A stretch of DNA of 64,000 bases from Nocardioides aquaticus. Its GTDB lineage: Bacteria > Actinomycetota > Actinomycetes > Propionibacteriales > Nocardioidaceae. This document shows, one piece after another, positions 7,478 through 16,324 of this stretch. The stretch is from assembly GCF_018459925.1 (NCBI RefSeq), contig NZ_CP075371.1, positions 4,216,001 to 4,280,000 of the forward strand, read 5' to 3'. Both the position numbers and the translations under genes were made by a program. A model generated the notes under the pieces. That model was given only the letters and a program-made list of their open reading frames with translations. It had not been told where the DNA came from and searched no databases. The stretch's first letter is position 1. Each line of letters opens with the position of its first letter.

Positions 7478-8281
7478 TCAGTTGATCGTGGCGACCGAGC
7501 CCGAGTCGACCCGGTAGTCGGAGCCGTTGACGAAGCTGGCGAGGTCGGAGCAGAGGAACGCGACCACGTTGGCGACCTCGGCCGGCCTCCCGCGGCGGCC
7601 GAGCTCCATGTAGGGCCGGTCGTTCTCGAGGAAGCTCTCGATCGCGGTGTCGCGGTCGGTGCCCTCGGCCTCGGCCTTCTTGTCCATCATCGCGTCGGTC
7701 ATCGGGGTGTGGATGAAGGCGGGTGACACGCAGTTCACCAGCAGGCCCTCCTTGGCGTACGAGCGCGACAGGCCCTTGGCGAAGGACAGCACGCCGGCCT
7801 TGGCGGCGCAGTACGGCAGCTCGTCGTCGTAGGGCTGCACCGCGTCCTCGGAGGTGAGGTAGACGATCCGGCCCCACCCGCCGCGGCGCAGCGGCTCGAT
7901 GAAGGCGCGGGTCAGGCGTACGGGCGCGTGCAGGTCGACGTTGATCGTGTCGACCCACCCGGCGTCGTCGATCTCGTGGAAGAGGCCCTGGGCGCCGGTG
8001 ATGCCGGCCGACTGCACGAGGATGTCGATGTCGCCGACCAGCGCGGCGACGTCCTTCGCGAGCTGCTGGGCGGCCTCGTCGGTCGCGAGGTCGGCGGCGA
8101 CGGCGTGCAGACGACCCTCGGGGGCGTCCAGCTGCGCGGCGGCCTCGTCCAGGCTCGCCTGGTCCAGGTCGCTGAGGACGACCGTGCAGCCCTCGTCGAG
8201 CAGGATGCGGGCGGTCTCCCACCCGATGCCGGAGTCTCCGCCGGTGACGAGCGCGGTGCGGCCGGTGATGCCGAGGTCCAT
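7478..8281 (-). CDS. SDR family oxidoreductase
   Basis: Classical short-chain dehydrogenase, 267 residues: cofactor motif 'TGGDSGIG' (residues 13-20), 'LVQSAGI', and the catalytic 'YCAAKAG' Tyr-Lys pair. The Ser position is in 'VYLTSEDAV'. The specific alcohol or keto substrate cannot be read from sequence. ATG at 8281 starts 'MDLGITGRTALVTGG'; the open frame extends further upstream through repeat sequence but without homology. Flanked on both sides by copies of the 66-bp element. Confidence 0.9.
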   Translation of the reverse strand: MDLGITGRTALVTGGDSGIGWETARILLDEGCTVVLSDLDQASLDEAAAQLDAPEGRLHAVAADLATDEAAQQLAKDVAALVGDIDILVQSAGITGAQGLFHEIDDAGWVDTINVDLHAPVRLTRAFIEPLRRGGWGRIVYLTSEDAVQPYDDELPYCAAKAGVLSFAKGLSRSYAKEGLLVNCVSPAFIHTPMTDAMMDKKAEAEGTDRDTAIESFLENDRPYMELGRRGRPAEVANVVAFLCSDLASFVNGSDYRVDSGSVATIN

Positions 8282-8343
8282 GAGGTGCCTTCCTGCGGGG
8301 TGCGTCGGAGCGCCGACGCTACGGACACCTTGAGGGTGACCAC

Positions 8344-8409
8344 GCACGCCGCGAGCGTCACCTCGGCTGTCCGCAACCGTCACCTCGGCTGTCCGCGAGC
8401 GTCACCTCG
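8344..8409 (-). repeat. 66-bp dispersed element, copy B
   Basis: Read on the minus strand, units start at 8409, 8387 and 8365, beginning one base after the TAG of the NhaP gene. All three have the GTGACG form. Unit 2 ends like unit 1 (GGACAGC), so this copy differs from the others. It is followed at 8321-8342 by a related sequence in inverted orientation (GGACACCTTGAGGGTGAC on the plus strand). Confidence 0.85.
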
Positions 8410-8410
8410 G

Positions 8411-10288
8411 CTAGCCGGTGACGTGGTGGACGAAGCACCAGCGCCACTGCTCGCCGGCCTCCGCCGACTGCATCACCGGGTGCGCGGTGTCGTGGAAGTG
8501 CTCGGTGGCGTGGCGGTGGGGGGAGGAGTCGCAGCACCCGACGTGGCCGCAGGTCAGGCAGACCCGCAGCGCCACCCAGCGCTCGTCCGGGTGGCAGTCG
8601 TCGCAGACCAGGTCGTCGGCGGTGGTCACCGCGGGCGAGGTCTCGAGGTGCGCGCAGGACCCGGAGCCCGTCCCGGCGAAGGCGGCCGCGCGCTCCTCGT
8701 CGCGGACCTCCTGGGCGACGTCGAGCATCGACTCCTCCACGTCCAGCATCGCCAGCACCTCGCTGACGACGCCGGAGGGGACCGTGCCGGACGAGCGGAC
8801 CTCCAGCACCCGGCGCCGCTCGGCGGCGATCATCGCCAGCCGCAGCCGGGAGTACAGCTCGCTCGGGCTCTCCTCGTCGGCGGTGGTGTTGAGCTGCTCC
8901 CAGGCCGCGAAGTTGCGGCGCTCGATCCGGTCCTTGACCGCGTCGACGACCCCGTGCGGGTTGTCGCGCAGCACGTCGGTCTCGGCCTCCTTCAGCGCCG
9001 CGAACCCGGCCTTCGAGGCCTGCTGCAGCAGGGAGGCCCGGGCCAGCGCGTCCTCCAGGGGGTCCGCGACGGGGACGTCGAGGTGCCGCACGAACCACGG
9101 CAGCGACAGCCCCTGGACCAGCAGGGTGCCGGCCACGACGGTGAAGGCGATCAGCAGCAGCACCTCGCGGTGCTCGGTGTCCTCGGGGATGACGAAGGCG
9201 GCCGCCAGGGTGACCACGCCACGCATCCCGGCCCAGCCGAGCAGGAACGTCGAGGCCCAGCCGGGCTTGTGGCCCGTCGCCGAGTCGGCCCCGGGGCGCA
9301 CCAGCAGGTAGCGCGCCGGGAACACCCACAGCAGCCGGAGCAGGATCACCGCGAGCAGCGTCAGCAGGCACACCGCCACGATCCGGCCCAGCGGCAGCGC
9401 GCTCTGCTGGACGTCGTCGAGGATCCAGCGCAGCTGCAGGCCGATCAGCAGGAAGACGACGTTCTCCAGCACGAAGGCGACCGAGCGCCAGTTGGTGCGC
9501 TCGGCGATCCGGGACTGCGCGGTCTGGAGCACCGGCGCCTGGTGGCCCAGCAGGAGCCCGGCGACCACGACGGCCAGGACGCCCGAGGCGTGCAGCTCCT
9601 CGGCGACGACGTAGGCCGCGAACGGCACCACGAACGAGATGGCGGTGTCCATCGCCGGGTCCGTGACGTGGCGCCGGACCCGGGCGACCAGGACGAACAG
9701 CAGCCCGCCGACCAGCACGCCGCCGCCGGCCGCGAGCAGGAAGTCCAGGCCCACGTCGAGCGCCGAGACCGACGCGCCCGCGGCGCCGGCCGCGATCGCG
9801 GTACGCAGGGCGACGAGAGCGGTGGCGTCGTTGAGCAGCGACTCGCCCTCGAGGATCGTCAGCACCCGCCGTGGCAGCCCCACCCGGCGCCCGATGGCCA
9901 GCGCGGCGACCGCGTCCGGCGGGGCGACGACCGCCCCGATCGCGAGCGCGGCGGGCCACGCGATGCCGGGGACGACGGTGTGCACGAGCGCACCGATCCC
10001 GACGGTGGTGAAGACGACCAGGCCGACCGACAGGAGCAGGATCGGTCGGCGGTTGGCGTTGAACTCGACCAGCGACGTCGAGATCGCCCCGGCGTAGAGC
10101 AGCGGCGGCAGCAGCCCGATCAGCACCACGTCCGGCTCGAGCCGCACCTCGGGGAGCCCCGGGAGGTACGACGCCGCCGCGCCGACCACGATCAGCACGA
10201 ACGGCGCCGGGACGCCGATCCGCTCGGCCACCCCGGTCACCACCAGGACGCCGACCGCCAGGCCGATCAGGAACAGCGCGATCTCCAC
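8411..10288 (-). CDS. Na+/H+ antiporter (CPA1/NhaP) with C-terminal UBP-type zinc finger
   Basis: Membrane cation/proton exchanger, 625 residues. About ten to twelve hydrophobic helices fill residues 1-410, with CPA1 signatures 'GAVVAPPDAVAALAIG', 'GESLLNDATALVALR' and 'LGWAGMRGVVTLAAA'. A cytoplasmic helical region follows. The last 80 residues form a ZnF-UBP domain with Cys/His ligands: 'CAHLE', 'CDDCHPDERW', 'CLTCGHVGCCDSSPHRHATEHF'. That domain binds ubiquitin C-termini in eukaryotes; its bacterial role is unclear. ATG at 10288 ('MEIALFLIGLAVGVL'). Confidence 0.93.
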   Translation of the reverse strand: MEIALFLIGLAVGVLVVTGVAERIGVPAPFVLIVVGAAASYLPGLPEVRLEPDVVLIGLLPPLLYAGAISTSLVEFNANRRPILLLSVGLVVFTTVGIGALVHTVVPGIAWPAALAIGAVVAPPDAVAALAIGRRVGLPRRVLTILEGESLLNDATALVALRTAIAAGAAGASVSALDVGLDFLLAAGGGVLVGGLLFVLVARVRRHVTDPAMDTAISFVVPFAAYVVAEELHASGVLAVVVAGLLLGHQAPVLQTAQSRIAERTNWRSVAFVLENVVFLLIGLQLRWILDDVQQSALPLGRIVAVCLLTLLAVILLRLLWVFPARYLLVRPGADSATGHKPGWASTFLLGWAGMRGVVTLAAAFVIPEDTEHREVLLLIAFTVVAGTLLVQGLSLPWFVRHLDVPVADPLEDALARASLLQQASKAGFAALKEAETDVLRDNPHGVVDAVKDRIERRNFAAWEQLNTTADEESPSELYSRLRLAMIAAERRRVLEVRSSGTVPSGVVSEVLAMLDVEESMLDVAQEVRDEERAAAFAGTGSGSCAHLETSPAVTTADDLVCDDCHPDERWVALRVCLTCGHVGCCDSSPHRHATEHFHDTAHPVMQSAEAGEQWRWCFVHHVTG

Positions 10289-10355
10289 GCAGACATCATC
10301 GCCCCCGGGCGCTCCGGCATTCCCGGACCGCGCTGCCGGCCGGTCCGCCGCCCCC

Positions 10356-10404
10356 GGACGTCATCACCGCGTACGCCCGGCCGGGGGCGGGCCGTATGAC
10401 GTCC
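10356..10404. repeat. Palindromic intergenic element, copy 1, likely menD terminator
   Basis: GGACGTCAT (10356-10364) pairs with ATGACGTCC (10396-10404), enclosing 31 bases rich in CCCGGCC/GGGCC that can extend the stem. It lies 10 bp past the menD stop. A closely similar element is at 51085-51134, also directly past a minus-strand stop. Probably a factor-independent terminator without a U-tract, or a small mobile palindrome. Confidence 0.6.
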
Positions 10405-10413
10405 CGGGCCGCC

Positions 10414-12027
10414 TCAGCCCTCCGTGGCCAGGGCGCGGACCCGCTCGTCCAGCGCCCGCCGGTCCGCGCGCCCCACGCGCGCCTCGACGACCTCGATCCC
10501 GCCGTTGGGCGAGGCCAGCGCCTGCTCCAGCTCGGGCAGGCTGTCGACGCGCCAGTGCGGGGTGCGCGTCGCGGCGCAGAGCGCGGCGAGGTCGACGCCG
10601 TGGGGCGTGCCGAAGAGCCGCTCGAAGACGGCGGCGTGGTCCGGGCCGCCCTGCTCCAGCGTCGCGAAGATCGACCCGCCGTCGTCGTTGACCACCACCA
10701 GCTGCAGGTCCGGGCGCGGCTCGTCGGGGCCGAGGACCAAGCCGTTGCTGTCGTGCAGGAAGGTCACGTCGCCCATCAGGGCCAGGGCCCGGGTCGTCGC
10801 GGGCCGGCCCAGCGCGGACCCGATGGCCGAGGACACCACGCCGTCGATGCCGGCCAGGCCGCGGTTGGCCACGACCATCCGGCGGTCGCCCACGGCGTAC
10901 GGCGCGACCATCAGGTCCAGGTCGCGCACCGGGTTCGACGCACCGACGTGCAGGAGCCCGCCGGGCGGTACGGCCCGGCTCACCGCCCCGGCCACCTCCC
11001 ACGGCGTCAGGGCCGGCTCGGCGGCCAGCAGCGCGTCCAGGCGGCGCGAGACGTCCCGGTCGGCGGCCCGCCAGCGCTCGAGCCAGGCCGGGTCGTCGGC
11101 GCCGTCGGTCCCGGGCCGGCCGCCGTCGCAGCGGCGGTCCACGGCGTACGGGCGCGCCGGCCAGACGCCGCGGGCCCCGACGTCGACCACCTCGACGTCG
11201 GCGCGCGCCAGCAGCTGCTGGACCGGCCGCGACAGCGTCGGGTGCCCGGCGACGACGACCCGCTCCACCTCCGCGGCCAGCGGCGTGGTGAGCAGCAGCC
11301 GGTAGCAGCGCAGGGCGTGCGTGCCGGTGCGCGAGCCGCTCGACGGCTCGGCCAGCAGCGGCCAGCCGGCCTGCTCGGCCAGGGTCCGCGCCGGCGGTCC
11401 GGCGTCGTCCCCGGCGACCACCACGGTGCGGGGGCCGAGCGGCAGGACGTCGCTGACCTCGCCCCAGGGACGGCGGGTCCGCCCGGGCCCGACCGCGGCC
11501 GGACCGGGCACCCAGCGGTCCTCGGGCACCAGCGGGTCGTCGAGCTGCACGTTGAGGTGCACCACGGCGTACGGGTCCGCCGTGGCCGGCCAGACGGCGT
11601 CGGCGTCGGGGGCGGTGTCCGCGGCGAGGTCGTGGGTCGGCACCAGCCTCCCGAACACCCCGACCTGGTCGGTGGTCTGGTTGGCGCCGGTCCCCCGCAG
11701 CCGGGCCGGCCGGTCGGCGGTCAGCACCACCAGCGGCACGCCGGCGTGCGCGGCCTCGAGCACGGCCGGGTGCAGGTTGGCCACGGCGGTGCCGGAGGTG
11801 CACACCACGGCTGCCCTCGCGCCGACCCGGGTCATCCCGAGCGCCGTGAAGGCGGCCGAGCGCTCGTCGACCCGGGTGTGCAGGCGCAGCAGGCCGGCGG
11901 CAGCCGCGTCGTGCACGGCGAAGGACAGCGGCGCGTTGCGGGAGCCGGGCGCGAGCACGACCTCAGTGACGCCGTGGGTCACCAGCGCGGTGACGACGTC
12001 GCGGGCCAGCCGCGTGGAGGGGCTCAT
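10414..12027 (-). CDS. menD: 2-succinyl-5-enolpyruvyl-6-hydroxy-3-cyclohexene-1-carboxylate synthase
   Basis: Thiamine-diphosphate enzyme that adds a succinyl-semialdehyde unit from 2-oxoglutarate to isochorismate in menaquinone synthesis. The 537-residue protein begins 'MSPSTRLARDVVTALVTHG' and carries 'LAPGSRNAPLSF', 'RVDERSAAFTALGM', 'TSGTAVANLHPAVLEA' and the ThDP-binding 'RGLAGIDGVVSSAIGSAL' and 'HDSNGL' regions. ATG at 12027 overlaps the menC stop (ATGA). Last gene of menE-menC-menD. Confidence 0.95.
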   Translation of the reverse strand: MSPSTRLARDVVTALVTHGVTEVVLAPGSRNAPLSFAVHDAAAAGLLRLHTRVDERSAAFTALGMTRVGARAAVVCTSGTAVANLHPAVLEAAHAGVPLVVLTADRPARLRGTGANQTTDQVGVFGRLVPTHDLAADTAPDADAVWPATADPYAVVHLNVQLDDPLVPEDRWVPGPAAVGPGRTRRPWGEVSDVLPLGPRTVVVAGDDAGPPARTLAEQAGWPLLAEPSSGSRTGTHALRCYRLLLTTPLAAEVERVVVAGHPTLSRPVQQLLARADVEVVDVGARGVWPARPYAVDRRCDGGRPGTDGADDPAWLERWRAADRDVSRRLDALLAAEPALTPWEVAGAVSRAVPPGGLLHVGASNPVRDLDLMVAPYAVGDRRMVVANRGLAGIDGVVSSAIGSALGRPATTRALALMGDVTFLHDSNGLVLGPDEPRPDLQLVVVNDDGGSIFATLEQGGPDHAAVFERLFGTPHGVDLAALCAATRTPHWRVDSLPELEQALASPNGGIEVVEARVGRADRRALDERVRALATEG

Positions 12028-13001
12028 GCGTCCCGATCCTGCCCGAGGACCTCGGCGGCCGCGAGGGCGCGCACGTCCGCCAGCCGCTGCTCCCAGTGCC
12101 GCACCCGGTCGGGGTCCGCCCGGGCGGCCTCCAGCGCGGCGACGTCGACGGCCGGGCGGACGACCGGCAGCGCCCCGTCCACCGGCAGCAGCGGGTCCAC
12201 GACGACGTCCCGCTCCAGCAGCTGCACGGTGGCCAGGCCGCAGGCGTGCGGCAGCTCGGGCAGGGCGGCCGCGAGGGCGACGCCCGCGGCGATGCCGACG
12301 GACGACTCCAGCGCCGACGAGACCACCACCGGCAGGCCGATGTCCTCGGCGATCCGCAGGCAGGCCCGCACCCCGCCGAGCGGCTGGACCTTGAGCACCG
12401 CGACGTCGGCGGCCTCCAGGTCGCGGACCCGGTACGGGTCGGCCGCGCGGCGGATCGACTCGTCGGCAGCGACCCGCACGTCGACGCGGCGCCGGACCGC
12501 GGCGAGGTCCTCGACGCTCGCGCACGGCTGCTCGACGTACTCCAGCCCGCCGGCCGCCCGGTCGAGACGCCGGACCGCGAGCACCGCGTCGTCGACCGAC
12601 CAGGCGCCGTTGGCGTCGACCCGGACCTGCCCGCCGGGCCCGTCCACCTCCAGCGCGGCCCGCACCGCCTCGACCCGCGCCTCGTCGTCGGCCAGGGACT
12701 GCCCGGGCTCGGCCACCTTGACCTTGGCCGTGCGGCAGCCTCCGGCGCGCACGATCGCGTACGCCTGCTCCGGCCCGACCGCCGGCACGGTCACGTTGAC
12801 CGGGACCCGGTCGCGCACCGGCGCGGGCCAGTCGCCGTCGGCGGCCTCCTGCGCCGCGCGCAGCCAGGCGGCGGCCTCGGCGGGGGCGTACTCCAGGAAG
12901 GGGCTCCACTCCCCCCAGCCGGCGGCGCCCTCCAGCAGCACGCCCTCGCGGACCGTGATGCCGCGGAAGCGGACCCGCATCGGCACCGAGAACACCCTCA
13001 T
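12024..13001 (-). CDS. menC: o-Succinylbenzoate synthase
   Basis: Enolase-superfamily dehydratase producing o-succinylbenzoate. The 325-residue protein has the acid/base 'TAKVKVAEPG' lysines, metal-ligand regions 'VDANGAWS', 'YVEQPC' and 'AADESIRR', and the second Lys in 'VLKVQPLGG'. Start 'MRVFSVPMRVRFRG' at 13001; ATGA overlaps link it to menE upstream and menD downstream. A long upstream open frame is a shadow of menE. Confidence 0.95.
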   Translation of the reverse strand: MRVFSVPMRVRFRGITVREGVLLEGAAGWGEWSPFLEYAPAEAAAWLRAAQEAADGDWPAPVRDRVPVNVTVPAVGPEQAYAIVRAGGCRTAKVKVAEPGQSLADDEARVEAVRAALEVDGPGGQVRVDANGAWSVDDAVLAVRRLDRAAGGLEYVEQPCASVEDLAAVRRRVDVRVAADESIRRAADPYRVRDLEAADVAVLKVQPLGGVRACLRIAEDIGLPVVVSSALESSVGIAAGVALAAALPELPHACGLATVQLLERDVVVDPLLPVDGALPVVRPAVDVAALEAARADPDRVRHWEQRLADVRALAAAEVLGQDRDA

Positions 13002-14017
13002 CGCCCGCTCCCCTGCTCCTCGGCCTGCTCCTCGACCAGCCGGCGCACGGCCAGCCGGTCGGTCTTGCCGTTGGCCAGCAGCGGCACCTCGTCGACCTCC
13101 ACCACCGCACGCGGCGCCCAGGCCCGCGGGTGCGCGGCCGCGACCCAGTCGCGCGCCTGCTCCAGCGGCAGCCGGCCGGCGACCACGGCCACCACCTGCC
13201 GGCCCCACTCCGGGTCGTCGACGCCGACGACCTCCGCCCCGCGCACGTCCGGGTGGGCGCGGAGCCGCGCCGCGACGACCGCGCCGGGCACGTTGACGCC
13301 GCCGCTGACCACCATGTCGTCGAGGCGTCCGAGCAGCTGCAGCCGGCCGTCCTCGTCCAGCCGTCCGGCGTCGGCGGTGAGGAACCACCCGTCGACGAGC
13401 ACCTCGTCGGTCAGCCCCGGGTCGCCCTCGTAGCCCGCGAAGAGCGTCGGCCCGCCCAGGCGTACCCGTCCCTCGGCACCCAGCGCCACCGCGACGCCGT
13501 CCAGCGGCCGCCCGTCGTAGACGCAGCCGCCGCAGGTCTCCGCCATCCCGTACGTCGCGACCACCCGCACCCCGGCGTCCGCGGCGCGCTCGCGCAGGCC
13601 GGCGTCCACGGGCCCGCCGCCGAGCAGCACGGTCCGCGCCCGGCGCAGGGCCGCGACCTGGTCGGGGCGGTCCAGCAGCCGCAGCAGCTGGGTCGGCACG
13701 AGCGAGGTGTACCAGTCGTCGCCGCCGGGCCAGCCGGCGTCGACCGGGCTCGCCTCGTGCCCCGCGACCAGCGACCGGAGCCGGACCATCAACCCCGCGA
13801 CGTACGCCTCCGGCAGCGCCTGGACCCACGGCCCGGACCCGCCCAGCCGGCGCTCGGTGGCGCGCACCGACGCCAGCACGGACCGGCGCGGCAGCAGCAC
13901 CCGCTTGGGCCGACCGGTCGACCCCGAGGTCTCCACGACCAGCGGTGCCGGCTCGTCGGGGGCGTCCAGCCAGGCCCGGAGGTCGTCGGTGCGGGGGGAG
14001 GAATCCACGCGACGCAC
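12998..14017 (-). CDS. menE: o-Succinylbenzoate-CoA ligase
   Basis: ANL-superfamily ligase that activates o-succinylbenzoate with ATP and CoA. Motifs in order: P-loop 'VVETSGSTGRPKRVLLP', 'ATYGMAETCGGCVYDG' (A5), 'FLTADAGRLDEDG' (A7), 'LGRLDDMVVSGGVNV' (A8) and catalytic Lys in 'LLANGKTDRLAVR' (A10). At about 339 residues it is the short actinobacterial form. GTG at 14017 chosen; in-frame GTG at 14008 or an upstream GTG with GGGAGG nearby are alternatives. A 1,220-codon open frame in this phase continues upstream across other genes and is not real. Confidence 0.92.
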   Translation of the reverse strand: MRRVDSSPRTDDLRAWLDAPDEPAPLVVETSGSTGRPKRVLLPRRSVLASVRATERRLGGSGPWVQALPEAYVAGLMVRLRSLVAGHEASPVDAGWPGGDDWYTSLVPTQLLRLLDRPDQVAALRRARTVLLGGGPVDAGLRERAADAGVRVVATYGMAETCGGCVYDGRPLDGVAVALGAEGRVRLGGPTLFAGYEGDPGLTDEVLVDGWFLTADAGRLDEDGRLQLLGRLDDMVVSGGVNVPGAVVAARLRAHPDVRGAEVVGVDDPEWGRQVVAVVAGRLPLEQARDWVAAAHPRAWAPRAVVEVDEVPLLANGKTDRLAVRRLVEEQAEEQGSGR

Positions 14018-14044
14018 GGTACGGCCCCGTGGCACCCTCCCTGC

Positions 14045-15394
14045 GTGAGCCAACCGCCTCTCGGGCCCGCGGACCCCACGCCCGGACTGCCTGCCCCGCC
14101 CGGACCCTCTCCGGCCGGCGCGACCCCGCCCGGCCGGTGGTCGCGGATGCTGCCCCCGACGCCGCTGGCGCGTCGGCTGTCGGCGCAGTCGGTGCTGTTC
14201 GCGACCGGCGAGGGCGTCTTCCTCACCGGCAGCGCGGTGTTCTTCACCCAGGTGGTGGGGCTCAGCGCCACCCAGGTGGGCCTCGGCCTGACCATCGCCG
14301 GCGTGGTGGCCTTCGTGCTCGCGGTGCCGCTGGGCAGGGCGGCCGACCGGGTCGGGCCACGACGCACCTGGGCGGTCACCGCGTTCGCGGGAGCGGGGCT
14401 CTACGCGCTCTGGCCGTTGATCAGCGGCTTCGGCGGGTTCGTCGCGATGGTGGTCGCGCTGGAGATCGTCCAGACGGCCGGGTCGGCGGGACGGGGCGCG
14501 TACACCCTCGACGCCCTGCCCCGGGGGGAACGGGTGCGGTCGCTGGCCTTCATGCGCGCCGCCCTCAACATCGGCTTCACCGTCGGGGCCGGCCTCGGCG
14601 GCCTCGCCCTGGCCTTCGAGAGCGAGGCGGTCATCCGGGCGGTGCCGTGGGTGACCGCCGCGGTGCTGCTGGTCAACGCCGTCTTCATCGCCCGGCTCCC
14701 CGACGCGGCCCACGACCGTGCCCCCGTCGCCGCGGGCTCGCAGGTCGGTCCCGGGGCGCTGCGCAACCGCGGCTTCCTGGCGCTGACCACCTGCGACGGC
14801 GTGCTCGGCACCAACCAGGTGCTCCTCAACATCGTGATCCCGCTGTGGCTGGTCCAGGAGACCGACGCGCCGCCCGTCCTGCTGGCCTGGCTCTTCGGCA
14901 CCAACACCGTGATGGCGGTGCTGCTCCAGGTCGCTGCGGCCAGGGGCGTCGACTCCGTGGCCAGCTCGCTGCGCGCCGCCCGGATCTCGGCCGGGTTCTT
15001 CGTGCTGTCCTGCCTGGTCGTCCTGGTCACACACGACACCGTGGGGTGGGTCACCATCGCGCTGGTCTGGCTCGGTCACGTCACGGTGACCGGGGCCGAG
15101 CTCTACCAGTCGGCGGCCAGCTGGGGCTTCATGTCGGAGCTCTCCGACCCGGAGCGGCGCGGGGAGTACCAGGGCGCCGCCCAGCTCGGGCGCACCGGCG
15201 GCAGCGTCTGGGCGCCGGCGCTCTACACCTTCCTGGCCGTCGACGGCGGGACGGGCGGCTGGCTGCTGATCGCCGCCATCGTCGTCGTGGCCACCCTGGC
15301 GATGCCGGCCGCCGCCCGCGCGGCCGAGCGTCACCTGGCCGAGCACGGCTCGTCGGGCTCCGGCGCCGCCGGGTCGACGACCACCTCGCCCTGA
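14045..15394 (+). CDS. MFS transporter
   Basis: Twelve-helix major facilitator: hydrophobic helices throughout, cytoplasmic loop 2-3 motif 'GRAADRVGPRRTW', a short Pro-rich N-terminus and a Gly/Ser/Thr-rich tail. The substrate is unknown; sequence resembles drug/metabolite exporters. Two starts are possible: GTG at 14045 (VSQPPLGPA, 27 bp from the divergent menE start, perhaps leaderless) and ATG at 14147 (MLPPTPLARR). Codirectional with menA, 21 bp upstream of it, so probably cotranscribed. Confidence 0.85.
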   Translation: MSQPPLGPADPTPGLPAPPGPSPAGATPPGRWSRMLPPTPLARRLSAQSVLFATGEGVFLTGSAVFFTQVVGLSATQVGLGLTIAGVVAFVLAVPLGRAADRVGPRRTWAVTAFAGAGLYALWPLISGFGGFVAMVVALEIVQTAGSAGRGAYTLDALPRGERVRSLAFMRAALNIGFTVGAGLGGLALAFESEAVIRAVPWVTAAVLLVNAVFIARLPDAAHDRAPVAAGSQVGPGALRNRGFLALTTCDGVLGTNQVLLNIVIPLWLVQETDAPPVLLAWLFGTNTVMAVLLQVAAARGVDSVASSLRAARISAGFFVLSCLVVLVTHDTVGWVTIALVWLGHVTVTGAELYQSAASWGFMSELSDPERRGEYQGAAQLGRTGGSVWAPALYTFLAVDGGTGGWLLIAAIVVVATLAMPAAARAAERHLAEHGSSGSGAAGSTTTSP

Positions 15395-15415
15395 GCGACC
15401 TGCTTGGATCGGCCC

Positions 15416-16315
15416 GTGACGACGATGGCCCAGTGGACCGCGGGGGCGCGGCCTCGTACGCTCCCCGCCGCCCTGGCCCCCGTGGTCGCCGGCGTCGGCG
15501 TCGCCGCGGCCGAGGCCGCGAGCCGGGGCGGGGGCCTCGACGACCTGTCGCCGCTGCGCGCACTGCTCGCCCTGGTGGTCAGCCTGGCCCTGCAGGTCGG
15601 GGTCAACTACGCCAACGACTACTCCGACGGCATCCGGGGCACCGACGACGACCGGGTCGGGCCGATGCGGCTGGTCGGTTCCGGGGCGGCGACCCCGGGC
15701 GCGGTCAAGCGGGCCGCCTTCCTCGCGTTCGGCGTCGCCGCGGTCGCGGGCCTGGTCCTGGCCGCGCTGGCGTCCTGGTGGCTGCTGGTCGTCGGCGTGC
15801 TCAGCGTCGCCGCCGCCTGGTTCTACACCGGCGGCGCGACGCCGTACGGCTACCTCGGCCTCGGCGAGGTGATGGTCTTCGTGTTCTTCGGCCTGGTCGC
15901 GGTGGTCGGCACCGTCTTCGTGCTGGTCGAGTCGCTGCCGGCCGCCGCGTGGGCCGCCGGCACCGGGATCGGTGCGCTGGCCTGCGCGATCCTGGTGGCC
16001 AACAACCTGCGCGACATCCCGACCGACACCGTGGCCGGCAAGCGGACCCTGGCCGTGCGCCTGGGCGACGCCCGTACCCGCGGCCTCTACGTGCTGCTGG
16101 TCGCCCTGGCCGCGGTCGCGGTGGTCGCGGTGGCCGCCACCACCAGCTGGTGGGCGCTGCTGGGGCTCGGCTTCCTCGCCGTGGCCGGCCCCGCCTGCCG
16201 GGTCGTGCTCGGCGGGGCGACCGGGCCGGGGCTCATCCCGGTCCTGGGCAGCACCGGCAAGGCCGAGCTGGTCTGGGCGCTGCTCGTCGCCGTCCCGCTC
16301 GTGCTCGCGACGTAG
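15416..16315 (+). CDS. menA: 1,4-Dihydroxy-2-naphthoate polyprenyltransferase
   Basis: Integral membrane UbiA-family enzyme that attaches the polyprenyl tail to dihydroxynaphthoate, giving demethylmenaquinone for MenG. Prenyl-diphosphate Asp motifs are 'NYANDYSDGIRGTDDDR' and 'NNLRDIPTDTVAGKRT'; about nine helices over 299 residues. GTG at 15416 (VTTMAQWTAGARPRTLP) has GGATCGG just upstream; TTG at 15404 or ATG at 15425 are alternatives. Completes a nearly full menaquinone set with menF, menD, menC, menE and menG (menB and the thioesterase are not seen). Confidence 0.93.
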   Translation: MTTMAQWTAGARPRTLPAALAPVVAGVGVAAAEAASRGGGLDDLSPLRALLALVVSLALQVGVNYANDYSDGIRGTDDDRVGPMRLVGSGAATPGAVKRAAFLAFGVAAVAGLVLAALASWWLLVVGVLSVAAAWFYTGGATPYGYLGLGEVMVFVFFGLVAVVGTVFVLVESLPAAAWAAGTGIGALACAILVANNLRDIPTDTVAGKRTLAVRLGDARTRGLYVLLVALAAVAVVAVAATTSWWALLGLGFLAVAGPACRVVLGGATGPGLIPVLGSTGKAELVWALLVAVPLVLAT

Positions 16316-16324
16316 GCTCGTCCC

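Noticed and set aside
7928..10399. An 823-codon plus-strand frame rich in Gln/Asp/Arg
   Set aside because: Antisense to the SDR gene and NhaP antiporter, both of which have clear catalytic motifs.
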